Positions 22,081-33,351 of a DNA stretch of 64,000 nt are shown here, piece by piece. Source of the stretch: Histoplasma ohiense. Taxonomy: Eukaryota; Ascomycota; Eurotiomycetes; Onygenales; Ajellomycetaceae. Every line of letters starts with the position of its first letter. The stretch's first letter is position 1. The notes beneath the pieces were generated by a model, which had not been told where the DNA came from, did no database searches, and worked only from the letters and a program-made list of their open reading frames with translations. The position numbers were made by a program, and so were the translations under genes. The stretch spans positions 2,480,001 through 2,544,000 of the forward strand of contig JAEVHH010000004.1 of NCBI GenBank assembly GCA_017607445.1, read 5' to 3'.

Positions 22081-23792
22081 CGTTACCAAAATCGACATCC
22101 TGAGGGTGCTGGCAAGCAATAACAGCAGGCTCGAAGTCGCACGATTCAAAGGAACTGGGGATAGGGCAAGAGGAGGATTTGAAGGGAATTTGAATTCCAG
22201 CTTTGCCATTTGAGTCGAACCGGAGTCGTTTTTATAGATGACGGTCGCCCGTGAGGGGAGAATTCGCCTTCTACCCAGCACAGACGATCCCGACCAGCTC
22301 CTGCAATCTAGGCCATTGACTATCTTCTATTTATCATGCCACTTACTAATATTACTATTATTTATGGACCCATCTTCGAGGAAGACGGAACCTTGCTCTA
22401 TGAGAGTCTCTTTTGTGGGGGAGTCTGTCTTCTCTAGTTCCACTTTTGAAGTGTTGATGGCTGTTGCAGATTCAATGTATTGCTGTTCAAATGTGAGAGT
22501 TGTCAGCTAGGAATCACAGGAGCCTTTCAGTTCTGAATTTTCATCCATGATTGCTGAGGACAAGATATAGAAGACAGGGACTAGAATGAAATGTTTCATT
22601 GTCCCCTTGAAAATGAAGATGATGTTGTTGTTGCCATTTGAGATTGAAGATTCCACCCAGTGTAGTAGATACTAACTGGATCACCCAGGAATGATTCGAC
22701 AGTTGATTTGCTGAGTGATTTGAGTTGACTTATACAACCGAACTTTTCAACAAAAATTTCCCTCAAGAAGGGAGTGATTGCGATGCGCAATGCGCGTGGT
22801 TTTCGAGCTGGTATGGTGAAAGTCTGCCTCGTCGTTGAGGAATCCTTACAACTTGGATGGCGAAAGATGTCCCCAGGATGGAAACTGTACCGCAGCCCAC
22901 CGGTCGATTATCACGATGTTCATGTGGTCCAAGCGGAAAAGGAGTCCCGGAAGAGGAGAACTTGTTATTATTCCGCCAGTGTCAGCAGCGCAGCCCAACA
23001 TCATTGACTTCTCCAAGCTCCAGGCCTCATCAAAGTCTTAGTATATGGAATAAATTGCAAGCAGATGCTGCGTTTTCTCGCCGAATACCTCGACCGCCAT
23101 ATGATACAGTTGAAAAACGCCGACACCCATCATCACAATAAATCTCTACCGACGATGTGGACCAAAGCGGGATAATTCAGGATATGTTTGGAAAGAGCGG
23201 GACAATCCGTGCGCTTGAATGCGATGCTCAGATTGCGGGATCTACGGACGCTCCGATGTAGATGCGTTTAAACGGCCTAAGTGGGGGAGAACCTTGGTGG
23301 AGGCAGTACTTTGCCGTCTGGTAATGTTTTGGTCGTGAGTATATCTAGGCTTGTCTCAATTTCTTCCAGGGACCATAATGATGAATATTATTATCATTAT
23401 AAAAAAAAAAAAAAAAAAAAAAGGAAAAAAAAGAAATTCAAAACTACAGCGATCTGCGATGACTGAGGCACTATTCATATACAGTTGTTATAAGAGTAAT
23501 ACGTAGGGAGAGGGTGGGTGACTTGTCCTTTTTGTTTTTCGACTGGATATTAGGTGGCTGGGCATCGATGAGACACTGAATGAGGCAACTGATGCCAACC
23601 TCATAGCTTAGTTGGATAGGAGCGCGCATGTTATTTTGAGTTTTCTTTTCCTTTCTTTTTTCCTTTCTTCCCATTTTCTTTTCATTTCTTGCTTAAGTTA
23701 CGGGATCATGACATGTCATTGCTTCCTGAAGCCGCTGCCAACTGTCGGCTTTCTCCAGTCTTGACCAATAAATCAATCCCCTTCTACCGAAC

Positions 23793-23884
23793 TGGTACAG
23801 GAACAGGAACAGGAACTAGCACAGGCACAGGTACAGGTACAGGCACAGGCACAGGCACAGGAACAGGAACAGGAACAAGAACAG
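23793..23884. repeat. ACAGGN hexamer tandem repeat
   Basis: About fourteen tandem copies of a hexanucleotide (ACAGGA, ACAGGC, ACAGGT variants). In one plus frame it would read (Thr-Gly)n, inside a short frame of 67 codons with no other support. It is a variable-number repeat by appearance. Confidence 0.9.
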
Positions 23885-24979
23885 CCAGTTAAAATCCCCA
23901 ACTGGGGCACAGGCAGGGCGTCGCTCCGTAGGTATGTTTCAAACGATAACGAGTTGTGAGACAAAATACGAGGAAGAATATCAAAGCAAGACCAATTTAT
24001 TCGCACTGTTGCGTCGGAATCTCACGAATAGTTAATTCCGTCGATCGATATAAAGATATCCATATATCTCAAACTCACCACCTCCTTACTGAGCGCAGAA
24101 CAATATTCCCACCATCGACCAATCCTTGAGACATAGTAGCATATATAGCAAAGCAGCATTGTAGTGAATGACTACTACGGTGGTGATACCCCTGTATAGG
24201 AACATCCCTGCTGGAGTGTTCCCTGCCCTGGGTACTAGCCCCGGGAATAGATTTGGCGACGTGAAGACGTTGAGCTGGGTGGTTGGGGACTCTGGGGGGG
24301 ATCGCATTGACAGTTGACACCCTGAGTGTTGGCACGCAATCCATGGATAGGTTGGGCCAGAAACCCTGGAACAGCCGGCAGCACGATAATCCAGGCCGAG
24401 ACAAACACAGAACCAGGGCCAAACTGCGGAACTAGGCGAAACACGGCTAGAACCAACCAGGAGGCTTGTGGTGTGTGGCTTAGTCAGCGACCCAGTGACC
24501 GCTCGCATTTCCCCCTCCTGCCACCTGCCACAACGCTCCCTTCGCTGCCTTTATCCCAGCTTCAACTTTCAACTTCAAACGACGCCGTGGACGCCCATCG
24601 CCACGTAGCAGTTCCGCCTTGCCTAGGCATCTCCTTTTCTGCGCTTCCAGTCCCGCTCTGGGGCCGATAAACGTTGTTCGTAATTTTCCTCTTCCCTTTT
24701 TTTCTTTTTTCTTTTTTCTTCTTTCTTTTTTTTTTTTTTTGCTTTTTCATTTGTGTCCTCATAACTATCCTTCGAAATTTATCCTAACCTCCCTCCTCTC
24801 CATACCTACCGATACCTACCTATGTACCCTCTCTGGAAATATCGTCGCGGTGTCGCCGCCATCCTCTATTCTGACGTCAACTGAATCGGGCGTAGCTGGT
24901 CCCACCTCAGCCCAGAGACAGGCGTCAATTTGTGCTGGTTTCTCATTGTGCCGTGTTCCTCGTTGAAATATCTCCAGCC

Positions 24980-27475
24980 ATGGCTATATGGCCCTTTGGT
25001 CGCCGGAGGAAACGGCCCCGAAAGGCTGCGGACGACGAGGCTTTCTCGAGCTCCTTCACTGCTAGTGATCCTCTAGCACAGGCACACGCTCGGGGCTTTG
25101 GGAGCCATGGTTCCCCTCAATCTAATCTCCATGTCCATTCCCATGGGTCCGTCCCCGGTTCTGGGAAAGCTACCAGGAGAGACAGTAAGCGAAGGAAACG
25201 CAATAATGTTCCCCCAGCAACACACGATTTATACGACAGCGACACCGTCCGTCTGACGGATATACCCCCCGGTACCCTGTCCATCGCTTCTGCCCGCTTC
25301 CATCGCCAACCTACCTCGATTGATACCTCTCTCTCGCGCAATTTTGTCACGTCGTCCTCGCACTTTCACTACGCGGGCACTGTCTCGCAGACCAGCCTTG
25401 GACACCTTCCGACCCTTCACGGTCGCCGCAGCAGCACCGAACCCGCGATGTTGAGACGGAAATCTTCGAAGCGCAAACGAAATGATTATGCGAGGGAGTT
25501 GGAGATAAAAAATATGACCAGCCATGTGACTGTCCTACGACGACCCTCGACCGTGTCCCCCGCCACCCAGTGGTGGGAGTCTAACAAACGCGGCACGAGG
25601 AATATAAAGTCTGCCCATGCCGCTGTATCATCCCAAATGTCGCTGCAGGTTGATTCGGGTCGAAGTTCCCCTTTCGACATGGAACCTTGTTCCTTCAAAA
25701 TCAGTTCTTTCGCGGCTCTGGCTCCTCGACCAATTCTGAGGTATGCTGAACCACCGCGCTACGGGCCGGAGAGCAGGGATCATTCTCGAGCATCCACGGG
25801 CAAAGAACGGAGACAGATCATTCCAGCGGAAGACCTTACGCGTATTTCCCGCATCCAAGACCTTGTGGATGATATGGATGCGAGCGCTTTGAGGGAGCTG
25901 ATGGAAAGAGATCGACGGCGAAAAGAAATGAAACGGATAGCCGACCAACAGAAGCTACAGCGGAAATTACAAAGAAGAGCGGACCTTAAACGCGAACAAG
26001 AACGACGGAATCCACCCGTACCCTCGCAACTTCCAACTTCAGGATATGGCGTTGGAGTTGGAGTTGGACGTCCTCCTATTCCTGAGCCTCGATCTGCGGA
26101 CAATGTTGCTGTTGCTATTCCAGACCGTGTATCTTCAGATACTGTGGAGGCTGTTCCTTCTTCTCGGTCTTGGCTACGGGACCCATCCAAGGAAAGTCTA
26201 CACGGTACAACTTCAAGCCCGAAAGACAAACCACTGTCGAGCGTAGATAGCGGTTCTGCTCTACGTGGGCGCTCCAGTGTTATCAGCCACGATATTAGCA
26301 TGTCTAGTATGAGCGGCCGACATTCCATTGAACCGGTCCATGGTGCCAAAGACCCAGACAATGCTGCCAATTCCCATGCCCCAGAAACAACCGGACGACC
26401 TACAGCAAATATTCTTCGGGATTTTGAACTCCAGAAGCGTCATTCAGACAACGCTGGAAAGTTCTCCACTTCCTGGACCACCTTCTTCCGACGTGGTGGG
26501 ACGCGGTTCCGACGACAGAATTCGGAGCGGACGAAGACGCCGTCGGAGATTTCAAGCCCACCCAGAGATTCCTTTCAAAGAATCAACCAGCAGGCAGCAC
26601 AAACGCAACCCGTTCCACTTCCTGAACGAAGCTACATGCGCCCTGGAATGTTTCCTCGAACTCAATCCAAATTTACAGAACATTTTACCGACCCCGTCAA
26701 TGAATTCCCGCCTCCACCTGGACGCGATTTTCAATCGCCAACCGGCCCTCATCTTTCATTTTCAGTAGCTAGATCACCCGCAGCGGCTGGCGCAGACCGT
26801 TCTTCCGTTGCTACTCCTGAGCAACGTGCCTACAGCCGTTCATCTGGTGCTGGCAGCCCAGAGACTAATGCTGAGAGCATTTTACTCGCCCACTCTCTTG
26901 CTTCTATAGACTCTGAGGGCTCGTGGCTGTCGGGGCGACCTTCCCGGCGCTTCTCCCATCCGCCCAAGAATTCTAGCAGCGCGAATTCCACAAGGGACAT
27001 ACTAGACGTGTATGCAGAATATGCGGAAGATGATCGCGACAGCACTCGCCACCTGACAACGGATGATCGTGATCATGGGCGTCGGCCACCTTTACTTTTG
27101 GAGGAAATGGATCAAGGAGAAGAAACCTTCCACGCTAGTGTCGGGAAACGCGCACTCCTCGTCCGCCCGGACTACCGCCCATTCTCTAACAATGCCAACA
27201 TCATCATCGACGACAACCTCAAGAACCTCTACATGGAAACAGAGGGTATGGGAGCGAGTGGAGCTCAATCAGACGCCGAATCTGCCAGTCCAGTTAGCGC
27301 TCTCGGAGCTGATTCGGAGGTCCGGCGCGCAACCAGCGTGGATCTGGGTAAGCAACACGTGCGTCATATCAGCGCAGGAAGCGCCAAACTTTTGGAGATT
27401 TCCCGGCGGGCATCTGCGACTCGCAGGTTGAGTGCTGGTTCGACAGGGAGCGGTACCTTACCGAATCATGCGTAG
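24980..27475 (+). CDS. Ser/Arg-rich conserved fungal protein, unknown function
   Basis: Intronless frame of 831 residues from ATG 24980; the frame upstream to 24932 starts with a non-ATG codon. The N-terminus has a basic patch (FGRRRKRPRKA). Most of the protein is predicted disordered, rich in Ser/Arg/Pro. A helical charged segment around residues 295-350 (IQDLVDDMDASALRELMERD then RRRKEMKRIADQQKLQRKLQ) may form a coiled coil. A later block has FFRRGGTRFRRQNSER and a Pro-rich EFPPPPGRDF. The C-terminal region has RRPPLLLEEMDQGEETFHAS and PDYRPFSNNANIIIDDNLKN, which look like conserved islands. No enzyme motif or membrane span is seen. Possible roles are scaffold or cytoskeletal regulation, which is speculation. 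The 5' flank is pyrimidine-rich, as in highly expressed fungal genes. Confidence 0.8.
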   Translation: MAIWPFGRRRKRPRKAADDEAFSSSFTASDPLAQAHARGFGSHGSPQSNLHVHSHGSVPGSGKATRRDSKRRKRNNVPPATHDLYDSDTVRLTDIPPGTLSIASARFHRQPTSIDTSLSRNFVTSSSHFHYAGTVSQTSLGHLPTLHGRRSSTEPAMLRRKSSKRKRNDYARELEIKNMTSHVTVLRRPSTVSPATQWWESNKRGTRNIKSAHAAVSSQMSLQVDSGRSSPFDMEPCSFKISSFAALAPRPILRYAEPPRYGPESRDHSRASTGKERRQIIPAEDLTRISRIQDLVDDMDASALRELMERDRRRKEMKRIADQQKLQRKLQRRADLKREQERRNPPVPSQLPTSGYGVGVGVGRPPIPEPRSADNVAVAIPDRVSSDTVEAVPSSRSWLRDPSKESLHGTTSSPKDKPLSSVDSGSALRGRSSVISHDISMSSMSGRHSIEPVHGAKDPDNAANSHAPETTGRPTANILRDFELQKRHSDNAGKFSTSWTTFFRRGGTRFRRQNSERTKTPSEISSPPRDSFQRINQQAAQTQPVPLPERSYMRPGMFPRTQSKFTEHFTDPVNEFPPPPGRDFQSPTGPHLSFSVARSPAAAGADRSSVATPEQRAYSRSSGAGSPETNAESILLAHSLASIDSEGSWLSGRPSRRFSHPPKNSSSANSTRDILDVYAEYAEDDRDSTRHLTTDDRDHGRRPPLLLEEMDQGEETFHASVGKRALLVRPDYRPFSNNANIIIDDNLKNLYMETEGMGASGAQSDAESASPVSALGADSEVRRATSVDLGKQHVRHISAGSAKLLEISRRASATRRLSAGSTGSGTLPNHA

Positions 27476-29300
27476 CGCCGTGTGAGTAGGGGAAGTTTCG
27501 TCAAGTAGGTGAAAGAGATAAGAAGACAAGGCAGAGCAAAGGCCATAACGGGTGGACGATGATGAAGGAGGAGGAGGAGGAGAAGAAGAAAAAGAGAAGA
27601 AGAATTATTTTCTCGGACTGCATTATCAAATCAAGCAAGCCAGCCCACACTCTTTTGGTTTTGATTTTTCTACCTTTTCTTGGTTCGCCTTTTTTTCCCC
27701 CGAATGATAGGATATGCTGAAGATTGTTTTCTGCGGGAAATACCCCCCAAAAAACAAAAGTGACAAAAAAAAAACACGAAAACCCGGCAAGAAAATAACC
27801 GAAAAAAAAAAAAACGAAAACAAAATGAAAGAAAAATATCAAGATGAGAAAAAAAAATTTAAAAAAAAAGGTAAATCCCAAAGGAATGAAACCAAGACAT
27901 CCGCAACGTCGGAAAAAGAACCAACTTGCCAAAGTTCTTAGCAGAGCATGGCACGTCACACTCATTTATTATTTTTTGTTAACCCTTCACTAACGCCTTG
28001 TTCCTTTGTTAACTAACCCCTTTATTTCTAACTTCTTACGATCATTTTTACCCCTTGGCCTTGCTATGATAATCCAGATGGAGAATTGCGCTTCCTCTTA
28101 CTCTTCTTGTTTCTCCTTTTTCTTTTCATATCTTTCTTAGATTTATCAACGCAAATCCTCGCCGTCAAAAGAATATCTTTGCCACTTCTTGCATTCATTT
28201 TTTTAGCTTTCGCCATCTCTTCCTCCGTTCCAAGTCCGTACGCTACGCAGAACTTCGTTTTGCACCGCTTCCCTACCAGAGGACCTGTTTCATTGTCTAC
28301 CCTTAGTTTTTGAATTTCGCTATTATCCCCCATTCTGTTTTTTGTCTTTACTAACCCTTCGGCCTGGCCTTCTTTTCTTTCTATTGGTTATGTATTTATT
28401 TATTTATTTCAGAAATGGGCTGGGAAATAACGGCATCAGCTGGCTAGCGCACGCCAGCAGGTAGTCAAGGCAGGAGTGTTATTTTGGAATAGGATATTGG
28501 GGATTTGAGGGGCGGTGTGTGTTATCGCAATTGGAAATGGAAATGTCCAGGAATGAAGCTTATGGAATTTAGTTACATCTAAATGATTTGATTTGATTTG
28601 ATTTGGTTCAACGTCTCAGAGGGCATGGAGACGTGTTACGCTAGAAGGTCTCTCTGTACACAGAAGAAACATAGAAGGTCTAGATAACAAGTCATGAGAA
28701 GACTCAGCCAACATGCTTAGCCCATTCATCATCATCACTGCTTACTCTTTTCATATTGCTTTTTACTACGGGCATATCACCCCCCCCCCTTCTGGGGATG
28801 GACAAATGAGACTCTAAACTCCAGGGGATGAAGGCATCTTTGATTCCTCTAAAGGGTTGGTTGGAAAGCTTAGGTATAACACTCTATAGCAGAAACATAC
28901 AGTTGGGGCAGGACAGGGTGAAAGTCCGAAGTCATATTATTCATTATGCTGCTATTAAACAATATCATCAGATATCATCGCTAGATATCATCGATATCTC
29001 TGTCTTAGCATGATAACTTCACCCGCTACTTACCCGAACCTTTTCTGAAAATTTGAGCGTCTCATACGCGCTCGATTTGACGCTTTCCAGAGTGACCATC
29101 AATCCAAAGTTTTTCAAGGCGTCCCTATGTTTAACCCGCACTATTCATGGACTGTGGCGCTCTCCTGAATTCAACTGTCCCACATTCCGTTCGGGTTATG
29201 CCGCAAGTTCCAGGAAAGGCATCGCTCTGGTGCAACAATGCGGGGCTATATAAGAGCCGCGGAATCGGCTGCTTGGTCAAGATATCGGAAGAGATTATCA
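27476..29300. other. Low-complexity 3' region, no supported gene
   Basis: Begins with GAG/AAG repeats and long A tracts (27770-27880). It includes a (GATTT)n run at 28585-28606 and a nested repeat of GATATCATCG near 28968-28995. Short frames have no motifs. Confidence 0.5.
28064..28333 (-). CDS. Doubtful small basic ORF
   Basis: An 89-residue frame with an ATG start. The N-terminal half is mixed in charge (EIQKLRVDNETGPLVGKRCK), and the C-terminal third is a Lys/Arg-rich block like a nucleolar signal. No family is recognised. The plus strand here is T/C-rich, which on its own makes Lys/Arg-rich minus frames, so chance is a fair explanation. Confidence 0.2.
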   Translation of the reverse strand: MGDNSEIQKLRVDNETGPLVGKRCKTKFCVAYGLGTEEEMAKAKKMNARSGKDILLTARICVDKSKKDMKRKRRNKKSKRKRNSPSGLS

Positions 29301-31360
29301 AATGAGCCGTTGCCTATAGCATCCTGATACAAGTTGATCATATCTCTAGCTTCAAGGAAATCTTTCGTCGTACTCTACTGCGCAATTTGGCCTTGCCCAG
29401 ATGTTTTCCCTTTCGTTCTTCGGGCACGGAATCTCGTATTGGCTTCTTCTTTGAGCCATAGCTATTACTTGGCTAGCTTTTTCAGTAATCCCAGTGGCCA
29501 TTCAGACGGAAAACCGAAATGTAGGTGGATGTGTACTACAACTCGGATGCGTTTTGACCTCACATACGCGATCAAGTGCAGCCCACAACCTGTTAATCAT
29601 GTTATACGCGAAATTTAACGTCATCAAGCTTGAATATTCGAGAGGAAATTTCTAGGCCAACTTATAACCATGGGAATAACGAATTAAGTTTTAAAAGGCG
29701 TATCTTACAGTATTTCTTAAAGCTATCTTCCCTCCTTCGGCTCTTCAATACTTCCATCCCCTCCCTCCCACTGACTATCCACTTGCTGCAATCATTCCGT
29801 GTGAGATGCGCAGGAATACTCGCCGCGCAGAGCCACTCAGCAAGACACTTTTGAAAAGCAATTGCGTTAAAGCGATGGGATCTTGGTTCAAGGGGAGCGA
29901 GCAAAATCCCAGTTGTCCTGTTGAAACTTCTTTCTAATTTCTGGGATTTCTATTCGTGGCCGTGCTAGTATCTCTATTTCGACGCCGAAGATCAGGTTCT
30001 CCATGACGTTTATTCAACGTTGTTAGGGTTAGCGGTATTGTTGAAGGATTGCTGCCTTTTCTCGGGAATCCTCAAGAGAGAGTAGACGTAACTAGGGGAA
30101 TCGAGATAGTTGACATAAGATCTCCTTGCAGAAAAAGGAGTGTCGTAGGAGAGCATACTGGGGCATGTTTTTGGTTTTTAGTGAGTCCAAATAACGATAG
30201 AAGTCTTCCTGCTTTTCTTTGGGAACACAGAAACGGCTAGGCCTCATCTGCTTTTCTTCCTTGAGCTTCTTGATACGGAGGGCATCCTCCATTTGACATT
30301 GACATTGACAAGTTTCAAAAGACGCACTGAAACCACTATTTCGGGGTGGGATGACTCGATGGAGTTTTCGTAGCTACCTCCTATGCGGGTTTTGTTTATT
30401 AATGCTGTCGAAACAGTCAGTAGGATGAATACAAATGAGAAGGGATGAATACTATAATTATACTATATTTTCCTTACAATCATTGACAAAAATACAAGGA
30501 CCTTGTTAACGGGTTGATACGCTCGGCAGTCCGATCAATTGCGGTGGCAAAAATGAGTAGTGTATGGGGTGTTCGTCAGAGATTCACAGATTAGGACCTA
30601 GTTACCGTGTCACTGAGCATCAGTTGAACTTCACTGTATTTAGATGATTTAGATATGATGATGATTAATGAATATTTGAAGATGAAGAATAAGAATAATT
30701 CAAAGAATTTCATTACATGGCCTTGTTCAGCGGCCCAGCCTCGACTGAGCCCTGGGCCCACAATGGACTAAGGTTATATAGGCCTTTGCGGTGCCCGGCG
30801 TCGGGTGTTGCATGTAACTACGTAACGGAGTTCCCTCACAATTAATTTCTAGCTGTACGCAAGGATTATCTCTGTGAACTCAGATGCCCTGCTCAAAAGG
30901 CAGTGTGAAAAAGTACACACTAACCCACATTAGGAAATGATAGTATAATCCTCAGCAATTGCTTGCAGAGTGTCTGAGAATGGGCACACTGTTGGAAGGC
31001 GGTGCTAAACAAGTTTATCATAGTGCAATTCAAGGCTGAAAAAACAGCTTGATATGATTCTAAATCTTGCACCATACCATGATGCTGACAAATCCCACTC
31101 TATTAGTGTATATTCCACATAGAATTCTTGATCCCTCTCAATGATGTTGATTTTTTCATATTTTGCAAGGTTCTAACTGTTTCTAACTCTAATTCTAATC
31201 CTTAATCTAATCTCATAGTTAATGAAGAAGTGAGAGTGTATTAGATAATATATGTAAGTATGTAACGTGTATGTAGTTTTATTGAGATGAGGTGCAAAGC
31301 CGAGCTTGGAAAATAGCTCAGTGTATTGATGATGATTGAACTTTTTGCAGTGTTGTAACA
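29301..31360. other. AT-rich, repeat-like tract
   Basis: No gene is supported. A minus-strand fragment (30092-30292) with MEDALRIKKLKEEKQMRPSR has coding-like texture but no context. A GC-rich island (30718-30830) sits inside AT-rich sequence and resembles the GC-rich core of a degraded LTR, though no terminal structure was found. TA- and AT-rich texture suggests old repeats, possibly hit by repeat-induced point mutation (inference). Confidence 0.4.
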
Positions 31361-31590
31361 GGAGTAACGGATGTATCTATATTTAGAAGTGACAAGACAG
31401 CAATAGAAGGGTGTAGAATGTGCTAGAATCATGGTGGACATAGCACACAGTGTGGCAACACTATCTATATAATGCTCGCTGATATCTACAGATCTTAGGA
31501 GATCAGTGATTAGCTTTGAATATAAGAGATTGCTACCTTGCTAATACTACCGTGCGTACTTCACACTACTCTTATCACTGCCCTTTGTAG
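31361..31590 (+). repeat. Left arm of 230-base inverted repeat
   Basis: Reverse complement of 31967-32196 with three transition differences, about 99 percent identical by eye. Such a long near-perfect inverted pair can form a hairpin in DNA or RNA. Confidence 0.9.
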
Positions 31591-31966
31591 TATTCCTTAA
31601 TCTCCAATCTCGGCGGCGTTTCGTCATCGTTATCCTTTCTACTTGTGGTTCGATCAGGTGGTGGTTCTACGGCGGCATCTTGGCTAGGTCGGGATACAAT
31701 AGAAGAATCTTCACGGATCTGCGCCTCCAGCTCATTAAGGCGTTGTTGCGCATGTGTAAGATGGCGAGTTGTTGCTCTCGTTCGCGAATTTGATCGTCCA
31801 ACTGTTGCAGTCGGGTGTTATTTATGATCATCGGGAGTGGACGCGTGTGGAAACCATCTTGGGTTGTCTAACTACAGCGTAATGTAGCGAGTTCTTATTA
31901 AAGGGCGTGCGTAGCAACGGACTACTCAAATAAGGCTAAAAGCGATTAGGATTGTAAGAGGTAGGG

Positions 31967-32196
31967 CTACAAAGGGCAGTGATAAGAGTAGTGTGAAGTA
32001 CACACGGTAGTATTAGCAAGGTAGCAATCTCTTATATTCAAAGCTAATCACTGATCTCCTAAGATCTGTAGATATCAGCGAGCATTATATAGATAGTGTT
32101 GCCACACTGTGCGCTATGTCCACCATGATTCTAGCACATTCTACACCCTTCTACTGCTGTCTTGTCACTTCTAAATATAGATACATCCGTTACTCC
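31967..32196 (-). repeat. Right arm of 230-base inverted repeat
   Basis: Partner of the arm at 31361-31590. On the minus strand it continues past its inner edge into CCCTACCTCTTACA, which may be the true LTR end, followed by the leader of the gag fragment. Confidence 0.9.
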
Positions 32197-33351
32197 TATT
32201 AGTAGATAGGAGCGTAGCTTAATCGCTAAGAGAAGAAAGAGAAGAGAAGAGGAAAGAAAAATGGGCGAAGTACATGCGTATATATATATGTATATGCATA
32301 GAAATAGTGGTAGCAAGAGCGTAGCGAGAAAAGGAAAGAATAAACGGAGATAAATGAAGATATATAAGGAAATAATCAATGAGTGCATTACAACTTTTTC
32401 AGCATCATGTTATGTTCAACTGTGTCCCAGTCTGAGAACTACCAATTGCAGTTTGTATAAGAGTTGATTGAAATACTTTTGCTTTATGGCCACTCCGTCA
32501 CAAATCTAGATAATTAATGGTTGAATATACAGATTAATATGATATATAGCTAGCTATCTCTAAGGTGTATTTTTATATCATATATATATAATATACCTTG
32601 TATCTCCTACTAAAGTGAAGCTGTGGAAGAAAAAAGTAATAAAGATATGCAAACAAAAATTGATTCCATCGAGAGATAAATGATATATCTAGCTCTCTTA
32701 ATTGCACTCATTTGCTGAACTGATATAGTTGTTTATTATTCTTATTCAAAGATTTCTTCTCCAAAAAAATATGTATGTATTTTATTCTCAGGATAAGTGG
32801 CAGATTAGTGGCAGATTACGTGGTTCCCTGATTGGCTGGGTTAAAATGGCGAATTCTTTGCAAGCATTGGAAACTCTTCTGTCGCTGGGGAGCGGTTTTG
32901 GACTCTTGGTGGTTGATTTCTCTCTCCCCTTGTTTTTCTCACCAGTTCGTTCCATCCGGGATTGCAGAGGACAATACACACACAATTCTCTCGGGATACA
33001 TACATCCTCAAAACGTGTTTGGAAGTAAGTGGTTTTCAAAATTCTTTACCCGCCAGGCACAAATTTTTCTGGGCCCAGAGACCAGGTTCGAAACTTCCCT
33101 CTCCCGTCTTCGCGCCGAGCTTGCAGTGCCATTTGGAATCACCTAAACTTGTTGTTTACAGGAAGGAAATAAATCTACATAGGAGTACTTGCAAAAGGGC
33201 GAAAAGGGAAATTTTAAAATAGGGTATCCTGGAAGAGAATCATAATTTAATTAAGAACCAGATAGAAAGCGCAAAAAAAGAATTTCAAAGCATTTTCGGG
33301 GGCTCCCAAAAGCGAGGGAAAAATCCCCCAAAAAGCCACGCAGACAGAGCC
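32197..33351. other. AT-rich gap and thioredoxin promoter
   Basis: No gene is supported. The part to about 32700 is very AT-rich with TATATA runs (32278-32300, 32580-32600), consistent with old repeat sequence. The rest is the upstream region of the thioredoxin gene and contains short frames without motifs. Confidence 0.5.

Larger units (their letters stand above)
21515..24979. other. Long gene-free tract with coding-like debris
   Basis: No intact gene is present. From 21690 to 22080 two plus frames look protein-like in turn (DLRQIENTLPAKYTRQLYG, then YLEIELAYQRGVEAVLGFAE, then EGNLRETSVWSCWDAGDNF), broken by stops and frame changes. From 22780 to 23140 a second patch reads NPYNLDGERCPQDGNCTAAH. 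I do not recognise either family. A-tract 23400-23422, a hexamer repeat at 23793-23884 and a long pyrimidine-rich 5' region (24690-24850) before the next gene complete it. Confidence 0.45.
31361..32196. mobile_element. Foldback-like LTR retroelement remnant with gag fragment
   Basis: Two 230-base arms, 31361-31590 and 31967-32196, are reverse complements with only three differences, all transitions. They flank a 376-base core. The arms carry LTR-like features: a TATATAATG box, and a likely LTR start TGTTGTAACA just outside the left arm at 31351. Read on the minus strand, the core gives a leader, then a broken Gag-like N-terminus (LQQLDDQIREREQQLA; after a frame change LNELEAQIREDSSIV, PPPDRTTSRKD, PPRLEIKEYYKG) that runs straight into the opposite arm. 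It therefore looks like one LTR plus leader plus truncated gag joined to an inverted LTR. Assignment to an LTR retroelement is inference from these features. Confidence 0.7.

Noticed and set aside
23689..23892. A (Thr-Gly)n secreted repeat protein
   Set aside because: The only support is the repeat itself; the flanking codons have no signal peptide or motif. It is kept only as a repeat and a low-interest finding.
30718..30830. GC-rich island as a solo LTR
   Set aside because: No terminal TG/CA ends, repeats or target duplication could be identified.
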